38,186 nucleotides of DNA, from the NCBI GenBank assembly GCA_947629045.1, contig CANRCF010000014.1:1-38186 (forward strand). The letters are read 5' to 3'. This document shows positions 26,085-36,453 of the stretch, piece after piece; the first letter of the stretch is position 1; each line of letters begins with the position of its first letter. The translations under genes were made by a program, and so were the position numbers. The notes below the pieces were generated by a model that worked only from the letters and a program-made list of their open reading frames with translations, was not told the origin of the DNA and did no database searches. The stretch comes from an uncultured Clostridia bacterium. GTDB taxonomy: Bacteria; Bacillota; Clostridia; TANB77; CAG-508.

Positions 26085-26876
26085 ATGAGTAAGTTTGATG
26101 ATATTTATTTGGATATAGTTGATAAAATACTAAAAGAAGGTTATTATGACCAAAATAGAACAGGAATTGCTACATATAAATTACCACACCAAATTATGCA
26201 ATTTAATCTGGAAGAAGAATTTCCAATACTAACAACAAAATTCGTAGCCTTCAAAACAGCAGTAAAAGAATTATTATGGATATTTCAAAAGCAATCTAAT
26301 AGTGTTGAAGAATTAAAAGCACAAAATGTTCACATTTGGGATGAATGGGAGATGGAGGATGGAACCATTGGCACTGCTTATGGTTGGGTAGTAAAAGAAT
26401 TTCATCAAATAGATACTTTAATAGAGCAACTAAAAACAAATCCTCAAAATAGAAGAATGATAATCAACTTATGGCAAATTCCTTATCTTAATACAGGCTC
26501 ACTTTATCCATGTGTATTTAATAGCTGTTGGGATGTAACAGCAGGAAAATTAAATTGTATGCTTACAATTCGTTCAAATGATTTACCACTTGGAAATCCA
26601 TTTAATGTTGTACAATATGCGGTATTGGTACATTTACTTGCACAAGTAACAGGCTATAAACCGGGGCTTTTAACAGTATGCATTAGCAATGCACATATAT
26701 ATGAAAATCAAATAGAAGGTATGAAGGAACAATTGTCAAGAAGAGATAAAGCACTTCCAGCACCAAAGCTTTGGATAAATCCAGAAATAAAAGACTTTTA
26801 TGCTTTTACACCAGATGATATAAAACTAGAAAATTATGAGCACTTAGGAAAAATAGATATGCCAGTTGCAGTATAG
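26085..26876 (+). CDS. thyA: Thymidylate synthase
   Basis: ThyA makes dTMP from dUMP with methylene-THF, leaving dihydrofolate. The 263-aa protein has [20 protein letters not shown] near the N-terminus and [23 protein letters not shown] (about 122-133) contains the phosphate-binding Arg pair. The catalytic Cys is Cys143 in [26 protein letters not shown] (about 167-183) is the family motif in a diverged form, and [10 protein letters not shown] is near residue 211. The usual PPCH around the catalytic Cys is YPCV here, so it belongs to a diverged ThyA branch. It lies 81 bases before folA, the usual functional pair. Confidence 0.95.
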   Translation: MSKFDDIYLDIVDKILKEGYYDQNRTGIATYKLPHQIMQFNLEEEFPILTTKFVAFKTAVKELLWIFQKQSNSVEELKAQNVHIWDEWEMEDGTIGTAYGWVVKEFHQIDTLIEQLKTNPQNRRMIINLWQIPYLNTGSLYPCVFNSCWDVTAGKLNCMLTIRSNDLPLGNPFNVVQYAVLVHLLAQVTGYKPGLLTVCISNAHIYENQIEGMKEQLSRRDKALPAPKLWINPEIKDFYAFTPDDIKLENYEHLGKIDMPVAV

Positions 26877-26957
26877 GATATACAGAATAATATATAAAAT
26901 ATATACATGAAGATGAGGGCATATACATGAAAAAGTATATTTATAAGGAGAATATGT

Positions 26958-27449
26958 ATGTTAAGTATAATTGTAGCAGTAGCTAAAAATAATGTTATAG
27001 GAAAAGAGAATAAACTAATTTGGCACTTACCAGCAGATTTAAAACATTTTAAGGAGATAACATTAGGTCATACAATAATTATGGGAAGAAAAACTTTTGA
27101 ATCATTAGGTAGAGTATTACCAAATAGAAAGCACGTTATATTATGCAATGACATGGAACTAAATGTTGAAAATGAAAACGTAGAAGTATTAGAAGATGTT
27201 AGTATGGTTAAAAAATATGTAGATGACGAAGAAGAAAATTTTGTAATAGGTGGAGCAACTATTTATAGATTACTAATGCCTTATGCAGATAAGTTATATA
27301 TTACACATATAAATCAAGAATTTGATGGTGATGTTACATTCCCTGAAATTAATAAAGACGAATGGAAGGTTGTGTCAAGAGAAAAAGGCGTAACAGATGA
27401 GCAAAATCCATACGATTATGAATTTGTAAATTATGAGAGAATTAAGTAA
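26958..27449 (+). CDS. folA: Dihydrofolate reductase
   Basis: DHFR regenerates THF from the dihydrofolate made by ThyA, with NADPH. The 163-aa protein begins MLSIIVAVAKNNVIGKENKL and has IWHLPADLKHFK (about 22-33, with the active-site acid Asp27). TIIMGRKTFESLGRVLPNRKH follows in two adjoining family motifs, then FVIGGATIYRLLMPYADKLY. AAGGAG lies before the ATG. An intrinsic hairpin at 27510-27546 ends the operon. Confidence 0.97.
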   Translation: MLSIIVAVAKNNVIGKENKLIWHLPADLKHFKEITLGHTIIMGRKTFESLGRVLPNRKHVILCNDMELNVENENVEVLEDVSMVKKYVDDEEENFVIGGATIYRLLMPYADKLYITHINQEFDGDVTFPEINKDEWKVVSREKGVTDEQNPYDYEFVNYERIK

Positions 27450-27509
27450 TAAGCTAAAGATATATTAATTATAGCTTTAAATATGTAAGTATATAAAAAT
27501 TTAAAAACA

Positions 27510-27550
27510 AATGAGCTTTCTTAAAATGAACTTTGGAAAGCTCATTATTT
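27510..27550 (+). terminator. Terminator hairpin after folA
   Basis: AATGAGCTTTC (27510-27520) pairs perfectly with GAAAGCTCATT (27536-27546). The T tract is short and broken (ATTATTT). Confidence 0.7.
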
Positions 27551-27623
27551 ATATCATTTTGGAAAAATTATATCTAATTATAAAGCTTATAGTTATTTAA
27601 TTACTAAACAATATTATTAATAA

Positions 27624-28208
27624 TTAAACAGAATATACGTTTTTATAAATTTCATAATTAGGCATATATTTTTTTATCATTTGCCAAAAACCTTTTGCAT
27701 GAATTTTATATTTTAAATGACAAAATTCATGTAGAACAATATATTCAATAGTATTTCTATCATATTTAACGATATCAGGGCTAAAAGTAATTTCTTTTTT
27801 ATTAGCATTGCATGAAGAAATGGCCATATCTTTTGATCTTTTTATTTCAAAATCCTCTGGTGCAAAACCAACCATTAATCTTACCTTCTCCATAGCTCTT
27901 TCTATTTCTTGTTCTGCTATTTTATCATAGAATTTTTCTGTCAAAGTATTTAAAATAAGATTAACATCCATCCTTTTATATTTATTAGGAAGAATTACAA
28001 CTATATGATGATTCTCTAAATAAATAGAAGGAGCTTTTGCATTTGAATAAAAGAAATAAACTTGGTATAGTTTGCCTAAAATATAAATTGTATTTTTAGC
28101 TGTTGCTACATTATTTTTTTTCTTTAATTCTTTTCCAAAGTTAAATGCCTTTTTCCCTCTAACCATAGTTTGAAGTGCTACTGCACTATTGCTTTTTAAT
28201 ATGTTCAT
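27624..28208 (-). CDS. YgjP-type (PF01863-like) metallopeptidase
   Basis: This 194-aa protein starts at ATG 28208, where AGGAGG lies nine bases upstream; an upstream extension is not needed. The zinc motif HEFCH is in YIVLHEFCHLKYKIHAKGFW (about 158-177), with the third ligand probably the His of KIHAKGFW, as in YgjP-like proteins. MPNYEIYKN follows. The SCN segment before it (AISSCNANKKEITFSPDIV) resembles the W-S-C motif of the family. The substrate is unknown. The gene is alone, reads against folA, and has a strong promoter flanked by direct repeats. Confidence 0.88.
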   Translation of the reverse strand: MNILKSNSAVALQTMVRGKKAFNFGKELKKKNNVATAKNTIYILGKLYQVYFFYSNAKAPSIYLENHHIVVILPNKYKRMDVNLILNTLTEKFYDKIAEQEIERAMEKVRLMVGFAPEDFEIKRSKDMAISSCNANKKEITFSPDIVKYDRNTIEYIVLHEFCHLKYKIHAKGFWQMIKKYMPNYEIYKNVYSV

Positions 28209-28249
28209 GTTATAATACCTCCTAACAAAATAAATGTTTACCAAATCAA

Positions 28250-28283
28250 TGTTCGTATATAGTATACAAAAGCTTGTTCGTAT
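28250..28283 (-). promoter_or_regulatory. Direct-repeat operator candidate at the YgjP-type promoter
   Basis: TGTTCGTAT occurs on the plus strand at 28250-28258 and 28275-28283, 25 bases apart. One copy lies beside the -35 and the other just downstream of the -10. This is a plausible repressor site. It contains GTTCG half-sites but is not an inverted LexA box. Confidence 0.5.
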
Positions 28284-28289
28284 TGTCAA
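28261..28289 (-). promoter_or_regulatory. SigA promoter of the YgjP-type gene
   Basis: On the minus strand TTGACA (28289-28284), 17 bases, TATACT (28266-28261). Near consensus. Confidence 0.85.
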
Positions 28290-28424
28290 GAGATTTTTAA
28301 AAAAATAATAAAAATTTTTATAAAAATTCAAAATGTATTAGAAAATCAGGACTTTTCTCAGATTTGTTATTAAAACACTGTAACAGATGAATTATAGAAA
28401 AAAATGAAGGTATAAAAATAATGC

Positions 28425-28453
28425 TTGCAGTATATAATTCTTAGTGTTATAAT
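28425..28453 (+). promoter_or_regulatory. SigA promoter of the LOG-family gene
   Basis: TTGCAG (28425-28430), 17 bases, TATAAT (28448-28453), with extended -10 TG at 28445-28446. The ATG is at 28501. Confidence 0.8.
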
Positions 28454-28500
28454 AATACCATTGTGAAACAAAAGCAAAATTAGAAAGGATGATTTAAATT

Positions 28501-29082
28501 ATGAAAATATGCGTATATGGAGCAGCAAGTAGCGAAATTTCAGAAGAATTTATTAAAACAGGAGAAGAACTAGGAAGAAAAATGGTAGAACATGGACATA
28601 GTCTAGTGTTCGGCGGCGGAAGAAATGGAATGATGGGAGCTGTAGCAAGAGGCGTTTCAGAAAAAGGTGGACATATTTTAGGAATTTCACCTAAATTTTT
28701 TGTAGAAAATAATGCAGAAATATCATTTATAAATTGCAGTGAATTTATTCATACAGAAACAATGAGAGAAAGAAAAAGATTATTAGATGAAAGTTCAGAT
28801 GCTTTTATTGTTACTCCAGGTGGAATAGGAACTTTTGATGAATTTTTTGAGATATTAACATTAAAACAATTAGGAAGACATAACAAAGCTATTGTTATTT
28901 TTAACATTGATAATTATTTTGATAATATGATTAAAATGTTAAAAGTTTCTATTGAAAAAAAATTTATTACAACAGATTGTGTAGAACTATATAAAGTAAC
29001 AAATAGCATAGATGAAACACTTGCATATATAGAAAGCTATGATCCAACAGACATAGATCTATCTAAAGTAAAAATAAGATAG
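28501..29082 (+). CDS. LOG-family nucleotide phosphoribohydrolase
   Basis: LOG-family enzymes remove ribose 5-phosphate from nucleoside monophosphates, in plants and some bacteria from cytokinin nucleotides. This 193-aa protein begins MKICVYGAAS and has SLVFGGGRNGMMGAVARG (34-51), the binding motif TETMRERKR (85-93) and PGGIGTFDEFFE (106-117). Those are the LOG catalytic motifs. Bacterial members are often annotated TIGR00730. The physiological substrate here is not known. It has its own promoter, and the rplU promoter follows eight bases after the stop. Confidence 0.93.
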   Translation: MKICVYGAASSEISEEFIKTGEELGRKMVEHGHSLVFGGGRNGMMGAVARGVSEKGGHILGISPKFFVENNAEISFINCSEFIHTETMRERKRLLDESSDAFIVTPGGIGTFDEFFEILTLKQLGRHNKAIVIFNIDNYFDNMIKMLKVSIEKKFITTDCVELYKVTNSIDETLAYIESYDPTDIDLSKVKIR

Positions 29083-29089
29083 AAAACTG

Positions 29090-29118
29090 TTGACATTTGT
29101 GCTATATTATGGTAAAAT
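29090..29118 (+). promoter_or_regulatory. SigA promoter of rplU
   Basis: TTGACA (29090-29095), 17 bases, TAAAAT (29113-29118), with TG at 29110-29111 as extended -10. Confidence 0.85.
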
Positions 29119-29124
29119 ACTTAT

Positions 29125-29226
29125 CTGTAAGCCGCCTGAGTCGGGCAACTAAATATTGCTTAAAGTAAGCAATTGCCTTGTTATTTATGCTTAGCGAGTA
29201 TACAAATATAGGAGGTGTACTAAATA
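29125..29226 (+). promoter_or_regulatory. Structured rplU leader (L21-leader type)
   Basis: This leader of about 100 bases folds into a hairpin TTGCTTA-AAG-TAAGCAA (29156-29172), enclosed by GGCAA (29144-29148) and TTGCC (29173-29177). A GCCGCC...GGGC segment lies before it. Position and shape fit the L21 leader of Firmicutes, thought to regulate the operon by binding a ribosomal protein. The family match was not tested. Confidence 0.6.
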
Positions 29227-29691
29227 ATGTACGCAATAATTGAAAGCTGTGGAAAACAATACAAAGTAGCAGAAGGAGATGTAGTATTCTTCGAAAAATT
29301 AGAAGCAGAAGAAGGAAAAAAAGTAACATTTGATAATGTTGTTCTTGTATCTGATGACAAAAAAGTAGAAGTAGGAGCTCCTTATGTAAAAGGTGTTAAA
29401 GTAGAAGGAAAAGTAGTTTCTCATGGTAAAGGTGAAAAAGTTCTAGTGTACAAATACAAAGCAAAGAAAAACTACAGAAGAACACAAGGACATAGACAAC
29501 CATACACAAGAGTAGAAATTACAAAAATAAAAACAGCAGCAGATAAAGCTGAAGTAAAAGAAACTGCTGAAAAAACAGAAGCAGTTAAAGCTGAAGCAAA
29601 AGAAGCATCAGCAAAACCAGTAGCTAAAAAAGCAGAAACAACAAAAACAGCAACTGCAAAAAAAGCTACAACAACTAAAAAAGAAGCTTAA
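29227..29691 (+). CDS. rplU: Ribosomal protein L21 with a long Lys/Ala-rich tail
   Basis: Residues 1-103 are L21: [27 protein letters not shown] and the C-terminal [18 protein letters not shown]. About 50 further residues consist almost only of Lys, Ala, Glu and Thr ([20 protein letters not shown] onward, ending ATTTKKEA) and are probably disordered. Normal L21 stops near residue 103, so the protein is half as long again. GGAGGTG precedes the start. The intergenic gap to rpmA is 151 bases and holds no gene, although many Firmicutes encode the Prp protease there. Confidence 0.95.
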   Translation: MYAIIESCGKQYKVAEGDVVFFEKLEAEEGKKVTFDNVVLVSDDKKVEVGAPYVKGVKVEGKVVSHGKGEKVLVYKYKAKKNYRRTQGHRQPYTRVEITKIKTAADKAEVKETAEKTEAVKAEAKEASAKPVAKKAETTKTATAKKATTTKKEA

Positions 29692-29842
29692 AACATAATT
29701 TGAATATGATTAAAAAATTTGATTATAATAGCAAATGAATAAAAAATAACAGTTAATAATCAATAAAGTAACAAAGAATTTTAAATGAAATTATATAGAA
29801 CGTTAAATTTCATAGTGTAATAATTGAAGGGAGTGAGAAAGC

Positions 29843-30115
29843 ATGGCTCATAAAAAAGGTCAAGGTAGTGTTAAGAACGGTAGAGATAGTGAATCAAAAC
29901 GTTTAGGTTTAAAAAGAGCAGATGGGCAAGTAGTTCCAGCTGGTAATATACTAGTTAGACAAAGAGGAACCAAAATTCATCCAGGAACCAATGTAGGAAT
30001 TGGTAGTGATGACACTCTTTATGCTAAGGTAACAGGTACAGTTAAATTTGAAAGACTTGGCAGAGATAAAAAGAAAGTCAGTGTTTATCCAGTAGAGGAA
30101 AAAGCAAAGGCTTAA
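29843..30115 (+). CDS. rpmA: Ribosomal protein L27, form without N-terminal extension
   Basis: This 90-aa L27 begins [20 protein letters not shown] and continues [20 protein letters not shown]. In many Firmicutes L27 carries an N-terminal extension (LDLQFFA-type) removed by the Prp protease. Here the ATG sits directly before the mature-type sequence. The reading frame upstream meets a stop three codons earlier, so no extension is encoded. GGGAG precedes the ATG. The absent prp gene and absent extension agree with each other. Confidence 0.97.
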   Translation: MAHKKGQGSVKNGRDSESKRLGLKRADGQVVPAGNILVRQRGTKIHPGTNVGIGSDDTLYAKVTGTVKFERLGRDKKKVSVYPVEEKAKA

Positions 30116-30125
30116 AAAATAAATC

Positions 30126-30161
30126 AAAAAGGATGTGGACTGTTGGTACCAGGTCCTTTTT
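30126..30161 (+). terminator. Intrinsic terminator after rpmA
   Basis: AAAAAGGA (30126-30133) pairs with TCCTTTTT (30154-30161), with an inner TGGTACCA palindrome. The following 30162-30337 is AT-rich with nothing recognised. Confidence 0.6.
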
Positions 30162-30307
30162 CTAATTTTTGAGGTATATTGCATACACTATATAAAAATT
30201 GTTTAAAAAATTAAAATATAGAAAAAATAAAAGAAAAGGTTAAGCTAAAAAATCAATAATAAATAGGAAGAACTAGACTAGGTAAAACCTAATAATAAAA
30301 AAGCTAA

Positions 30308-31612
<1,305 letters not shown>

Positions 31613-31631
31613 AAAAACTTCAAAATACTAC

Positions 31632-31660
31632 TTGAAAAGCAAAGAAAAATATGCTAAACT
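31632..31660 (+). promoter_or_regulatory. Promoter of the ileS T-box transcript
   Basis: TTGAAA (31632-31637), 17 bases, TAAACT (31655-31660), with extended -10 TG at 31652-31653. Confidence 0.7.
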
Positions 31661-31730
31661 ATACAAGAAAATAAAATACCAAACAAAAAAAGCAATTATA
31701 AAGGACAACACAATATTTGCAAAAATCTAT

Positions 31731-32043
31731 TAGAGAGCTGAGCATATGGTGAAAGCTTGGCAGAAACTTGGCAATATTGTTATCACCTTTTAGCTGTTTC
31801 TTTGAAAATAGTATTACAATTTAAGTAAAAGCTATAAAACATAATAGAAATATAATAAAAACGACGTAGAGAATAGTAAAAAAATAAAAGTAAAAGAAAC
31901 CGTAGTGCCTGCGTTAAAGGAAAAGAGTGAAAAGAAAATGATATTAAATTAAAATAAAATAGATAATCAAATTCTTTTAAATTAGGTGGTACCGCGAACA
32001 GAAGCCATTTCGTCCTAAAATAAAGACGAAATGGCTTATTTTA
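31731..32043 (+). promoter_or_regulatory. T-box riboswitch controlling ileS
   Basis: The T-box sequence AGGTGGTACCGCG is at 31984-31996, in front of a terminator at 32002-32043. Stem I probably runs from AGAGAGCTG (31732) to TAGCTGTTTC (31791-31800). A candidate isoleucine specifier ATC lies at 31782-31784 in GTTATCACC. Uncharged tRNA-Ile would favour antitermination and ileS expression. The specifier assignment is tentative. An additional hairpin TAGATTAAC/GTTAATCTA follows at about 32042-32064. This accounts for the gene-free stretch 31613-32133. Confidence 0.9.
32002..32043 (+). terminator. T-box terminator of the ileS leader
   Basis: AAGCCATTTCGTC (32002-32014) pairs perfectly with GACGAAATGGCTT (32025-32037) and is followed by a T-rich end. 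Its left arm overlaps the region that forms the antiterminator with the T-box sequence. Confidence 0.9.
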
Positions 32044-32133
32044 GATTAACAAGAAGTTAATCTATATATTTATCGAAGCTTAGAATCAAAAAAATAAGCC
32101 GAGAATGATAAATAAAAAAGGGAGGAAATAAAA

Positions 32134-34908
32134 ATGTCAGAAGAAAAAGAAGAAAAACAAGATTATGGAAAAACACTAAATTTACCAAACACAGAATTTC
32201 CAATGAGAGGAAATTTACCAGAAAACGAACCAAAAACAAAGGAAGAAATCTTTGATAATGGTTTATATGAAAAAATGTTAAAGAAAAATGAAGGGCATAA
32301 ATCATATGTATTACATGATGGACCTCCATATGCAAACGGCGAAATCCACATGGGACATGCATTAAACAAAGTTTTAAAAGATACAGTAAATCGTTTTAAA
32401 AGTTTGCAAGGTTATAAAATAAATTATGTTCCTGGTTATGATACACACGGCCTTCCAACAGAAAAGAAGGCAATTCAAGCACTAGGAATAAATAGAGAAG
32501 AAATAGGTATTACAAAATTTAGAGATACCTGTCGTGATTTTGCACTTCAATATGTAGATAAACAATCAGAAGGCTTTAGAAGACTAGGTGTACTTGGAGA
32601 TTGGGAACATCCATATAAAACATTAATGCCAGAATTTGAAGCAAGACAAATTGGCGTTTTTGCTGATATGTATTTAAAAGGATACATATATAAAGGTTTA
32701 AAGCCAGTTCATTGGTGCATTGACTGCGAAACAGCATTAGCAGAAGCAGAAATAGAATATAAAGATATTACATCACCATCTATCTATGTTAAATTTCCAG
32801 TAGAAGATGGAAAAGGTGTATTAGATAATGATACAAGTATAGTAATTTGGACAACAACACCATGGACACTTCCAGGAAATACTGGTATTACAGTAGGTGG
32901 AGAATATGAATATAGCTTAGTTGATACAGAAAAAGGAAAACTAGTAGTTGCAACTGTACTTGTAGATGAAGTTATGTCTAAGGCAGGAATAACAAATTAT
33001 AAAACATTAAAAGTAATAAATGGTGCAGATTTAGAAGGAATACTTTGCAAGCATCCATTCCTAGATAGAACTTCAAGAGTAGTGCTTGGCTCAGAAAATG
33101 ATGTTGCAGTTGACTTAGAAACTGGTACTGGCGCAGTTCACACAGCACCAAGCTATGGTAAAGAAGACTATTTATGTGGTTTAAGAAATAAATTAGACAT
33201 AATAGTTACAGTTAATGGAAAAGGTTATCAAACAGAAGGTGCAGGTCCATTTGTAGGACTTTCATGTGATGAATCAAATAAAGTAATTCCTGAATGGCTA
33301 GATAAAAATGGATATTTACTAAGAAAAGAAGATATTTTACACTCATATCCACATTGTTGGAGATGTAAAAATCCAATTATATTCAGAGCAACAGATCAAT
33401 GGTTTGCATCAGTAGATGGATTTAAAGATGAAACTTTAAAAGCAATTGAAACTGTAAAATGGACACCAAGTTGGGGAAAAGAAAGAATTGCAAGCATGGT
33501 AAAAGATAGAGCAGACTGGTGTATTTCAAGACAGCGTACTTGGGGTGTGCCAATTCCAATTTTCTATTGCAAAGAATGTGGTACAGAATATGCTACAAAG
33601 GAAAGCTTTGAGAAGATAGAAAAAATATTTAGAGAAAAAGGCTCAAATGCTTGGTTTGAATTAAGCGAAAAAGAATTAATGCCAGAAGGTGCAACTTGCC
33701 CTAAATGTGGATGTCATGAATTCAAGAAGGAAACAGATATTATGGATGTTTGGTTTGATTCAGGTTCTTCACACCAAGGTGTATTAGTAGAAAGAGGAAT
33801 AGACTTCCCAGCAGACTTATACCTAGAAGGACATGACCAATACAGAGGATGGTTCCAATCATCAATCCTAACATCTGTTGCAACAAAAGGTGTAGCACCA
33901 TATAAAGCAATTTTAACACATGGTTGGGTAATAGATGAAGAAGGCAGAAAAATGTCTAAATCTTTGGGCAATGGAATTAGCCCACAAGAAATTATAAAAG
34001 AGTATGGAGCAGACATTTTAAGATTATGGGTATTATCTTCTGATTTCAAATCAGATGTTAGTATATCAAGAGACATTCTAAAACAAATTAGTGAAAGCTA
34101 TAGAAAAATTAGAAATACTGCAAGATACATTTTAGGCAATACTTCAGACTTTGATCCAGAAAAAGACTCTGTAAAATATGAGAATATGCAAGAAATAGAT
34201 AAATGGGCACTTCTAAAATGTAACCAATTATTAAAGAATTGTACACAAAACTATGAAGACTTCGATTTTCACATTGTATATCATGATATTAACCAATTCT
34301 GTGTAATTGATATGAGTAACTTCTATCTAGATATTATAAAAGATAGATTATATACTTCAAAAGCAGATTCAGTAGAAAGAAGATCAGCACAAACAGCTAT
34401 GTACACTATACTAGACACATTAGTAAAAATATTAGCACCAATGGTTTGCTTTACAGCAGAAGAAATTTGGAAGTATATGCCACATACTAAAAAGGAACAA
34501 GTAGAAAGCGTAATGCTTACAGACTGGCCAGAAGTAAAACCAGAATATGATAACAAAGAACTAGAAGAAAAATGGAATCATATTTTAGAATTAAAAGAAG
34601 AAGTTGCAAAAGAATTAGAAGTAGCAAGAGCAAATAAAACTATAGGACATTCATTAAATGCAAAAGTTACAATTTCAGCACCAGAAAAAGAATATGACTT
34701 CTTAAAAGAAAATGAAAGTTTATTAGAAACAGTTTTCATCGTTTCTAAATTAGAAATAGAAAAAACAAGCGAAAATAAGAGAACTGTTAAAATAGAAGTA
34801 GCAGAAGGCGAAAAATGTGAAAGATGCTGGAAGTATTCTACAACGGTTGGAGAAAATAAAGAGCATCCAACACTTTGCCATAAATGTAGTGAAGTGCTTG
34901 CTAATTAG
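32134..34908 (+). CDS. ileS: Isoleucyl-tRNA synthetase
   Basis: This class I synthetase charges tRNA-Ile and edits misactivated valine. The 924-aa protein has the HIGH-type motif as HMGH in YANGEIHMGHALNK (about 66-79). The CP1 editing region includes VIWTTTPWTLPGN. WCISRQRTWGVPIPIFYC and the KMSKS motif (GRKMSKSLGNG) are present. The C-terminal zinc motif is CERCWKYSTTVG with CHKC. That is the bacterial form with the extra zinc domain, usually sensitive to mupirocin. GGGAGG lies before the ATG. Regulation is by the T-box upstream. Confidence 0.98.
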   Translation: MSEEKEEKQDYGKTLNLPNTEFPMRGNLPENEPKTKEEIFDNGLYEKMLKKNEGHKSYVLHDGPPYANGEIHMGHALNKVLKDTVNRFKSLQGYKINYVPGYDTHGLPTEKKAIQALGINREEIGITKFRDTCRDFALQYVDKQSEGFRRLGVLGDWEHPYKTLMPEFEARQIGVFADMYLKGYIYKGLKPVHWCIDCETALAEAEIEYKDITSPSIYVKFPVEDGKGVLDNDTSIVIWTTTPWTLPGNTGITVGGEYEYSLVDTEKGKLVVATVLVDEVMSKAGITNYKTLKVINGADLEGILCKHPFLDRTSRVVLGSENDVAVDLETGTGAVHTAPSYGKEDYLCGLRNKLDIIVTVNGKGYQTEGAGPFVGLSCDESNKVIPEWLDKNGYLLRKEDILHSYPHCWRCKNPIIFRATDQWFASVDGFKDETLKAIETVKWTPSWGKERIASMVKDRADWCISRQRTWGVPIPIFYCKECGTEYATKESFEKIEKIFREKGSNAWFELSEKELMPEGATCPKCGCHEFKKETDIMDVWFDSGSSHQGVLVERGIDFPADLYLEGHDQYRGWFQSSILTSVATKGVAPYKAILTHGWVIDEEGRKMSKSLGNGISPQEIIKEYGADILRLWVLSSDFKSDVSISRDILKQISESYRKIRNTARYILGNTSDFDPEKDSVKYENMQEIDKWALLKCNQLLKNCTQNYEDFDFHIVYHDINQFCVIDMSNFYLDIIKDRLYTSKADSVERRSAQTAMYTILDTLVKILAPMVCFTAEEIWKYMPHTKKEQVESVMLTDWPEVKPEYDNKELEEKWNHILELKEEVAKELEVARANKTIGHSLNAKVTISAPEKEYDFLKENESLLETVFIVSKLEIEKTSENKRTVKIEVAEGEKCERCWKYSTTVGENKEHPTLCHKCSEVLAN

Positions 34909-34997
34909 GCGCGGTGCTATTCTAATCACTATATTGTAAAAATAAATTAAATATATAAATCTAATAAATAATTTAGCAATAACTAAGGAGAAAGTAA

Positions 34998-36362
34998 ATG
35001 GAAGAAAGAAAAATAAATGTTAAAAAAATCATAAGTGCAATCTTCATAATAGCAATAATTATATTTATGCTAATAATGTACAATAAATATAATTTTAATG
35101 ACTTTACTAAAAACATAAGCGAAAAGAATAAAACCACATTTACTAGAGATAGTGAAGTAAAATGTTCAAAAATGGATAGTTACAAAATAGAAAATATAGA
35201 CTATCATGATGCAATGTTTTCACAAGTAGTTTCAGTAATTCCATTTACTCCTTATAAAGTAACTTGTAAAGTAAAAGTGGAAAATGTAGAAAATAAAGAT
35301 ACAGCCCAAAATGGTGGAGCACATATTTGCATAGAAGGAACAACAGAAAGGTCTGAAGTTATAAATGGAACTTCAGATTGGCAAGACCTAGTTTTCTACT
35401 TTAATTCTAAAAATAGAGAAGAAGTAAACATAGGCTTTCGCTTAGGCGGATTCATGAAGGAAGAACAAGTAAAAGGAACAGCATGGTTTTCAGATTTTAA
35501 AATGGAAGCAGGGGTAGCAAACAACGACACTAATTGGAACATGATTTGTTTTATCTTCCCTACAATAGATGTAAATGTAAATGTAAATGGAAAAAATGAG
35601 CATGTTAATTTACAAATGTCTGACAGCGATATTTCGAAAATTAAAGCAAATTTTGAAAGATTTGAAACTTCAATCAGAGAAGTAAGCAATAATAAAATGT
35701 CAGTTAACATAAAAACCGTAACAATTTATGAGCCAATAAAAACACTTTCATATGAAAAAGAAAGTGGCTATTATGTATCATCTAGTGATGTTATAGACTA
35801 TATAGACAGCTATTTAAAAGAAGATATATATGACCATATATATGTTGCATTTCGTATGGCAGACAAGCAAAAAGGAAGCGATATATTAGTAAATGATTGG
35901 ATTGGGCTTGGTGGAATGGATTATGCAGGAATCGGATTTTCAAATATTCGTATGCCAGATGATGAAAATAACTTAGCATATGAATATAATAACTTAATAA
36001 ACATATTTCCAGAAGAAGTATTTATTCATGAATTTTTGCACACTTTAGAAAGAAATGCTAAGGAATATGGATACGAGGTTCCAGCTTTACATGATTATGC
36101 AAAATATGGCTATTCAGAGGATAGATTGCAAGGCTTAAAGTCATGGTATACCGATTATATGAATAAAAAAATAAATTATAATGGAAAGCTAATAGGTTTA
36201 CCACGCGAGATTTATGCTTATAAACCAGTAAATGAAAAAAATTTTGCATATAGTACTAAATTAGATGCACTTCAAGAACCAGCTAATATTATAGAACATA
36301 TTAGAAGTTTAATTAAAAGAATAGGCAAAGTTTTTGAAATGGTTGGAGAAACTAGTAATTAA
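34998..36362 (+). CDS. Membrane-anchored putative zinc metallopeptidase
   Basis: I do not recognise the family of this 454-aa protein. It has a single N-terminal membrane anchor (about 10-29) with the rest predicted outside. Residues about 45-170 look like a beta-sandwich of carbohydrate-binding type (GGAHICIEG, DWQDLVFYFNSK, GTAWFSDFKMEAG). The second half carries a zinc motif HEFLHTLERN (about 343-352), in which the two His and Glu fit HExxH. ALHDYAKYGY lies about 17 residues later and may give the third ligand. A secreted-face protease or glycan-associated peptidase is inferred. AAGGAG precedes the ATG. It lies between ileS and queA. Confidence 0.75.
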   Translation: MEERKINVKKIISAIFIIAIIIFMLIMYNKYNFNDFTKNISEKNKTTFTRDSEVKCSKMDSYKIENIDYHDAMFSQVVSVIPFTPYKVTCKVKVENVENKDTAQNGGAHICIEGTTERSEVINGTSDWQDLVFYFNSKNREEVNIGFRLGGFMKEEQVKGTAWFSDFKMEAGVANNDTNWNMICFIFPTIDVNVNVNGKNEHVNLQMSDSDISKIKANFERFETSIREVSNNKMSVNIKTVTIYEPIKTLSYEKESGYYVSSSDVIDYIDSYLKEDIYDHIYVAFRMADKQKGSDILVNDWIGLGGMDYAGIGFSNIRMPDDENNLAYEYNNLINIFPEEVFIHEFLHTLERNAKEYGYEVPALHDYAKYGYSEDRLQGLKSWYTDYMNKKINYNGKLIGLPREIYAYKPVNEKNFAYSTKLDALQEPANIIEHIRSLIKRIGKVFEMVGETSN

Positions 36363-36453
36363 AAAATATAACAGCAAATAAAAAACAGCGAGAATTATCA
36401 TAGATATATTAGAACTGAAAAACAAATCGTAATAGAAAAGAAAGGCAACAAAA

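Noticed and set aside
28250..28283. LexA (SOS) box in front of the YgjP-type gene
   Set aside because: The CGAAC/GTTCG half-sites are direct, not inverted, and 25 bases apart, unlike the Firmicutes LexA site.
34844..34850. CGGTTGG in ileS as a fifth shift site
   Set aside because: It is out of frame (ACG GTT GGA) and ileS is continuous. It shows that the motif alone does not cause a shift.
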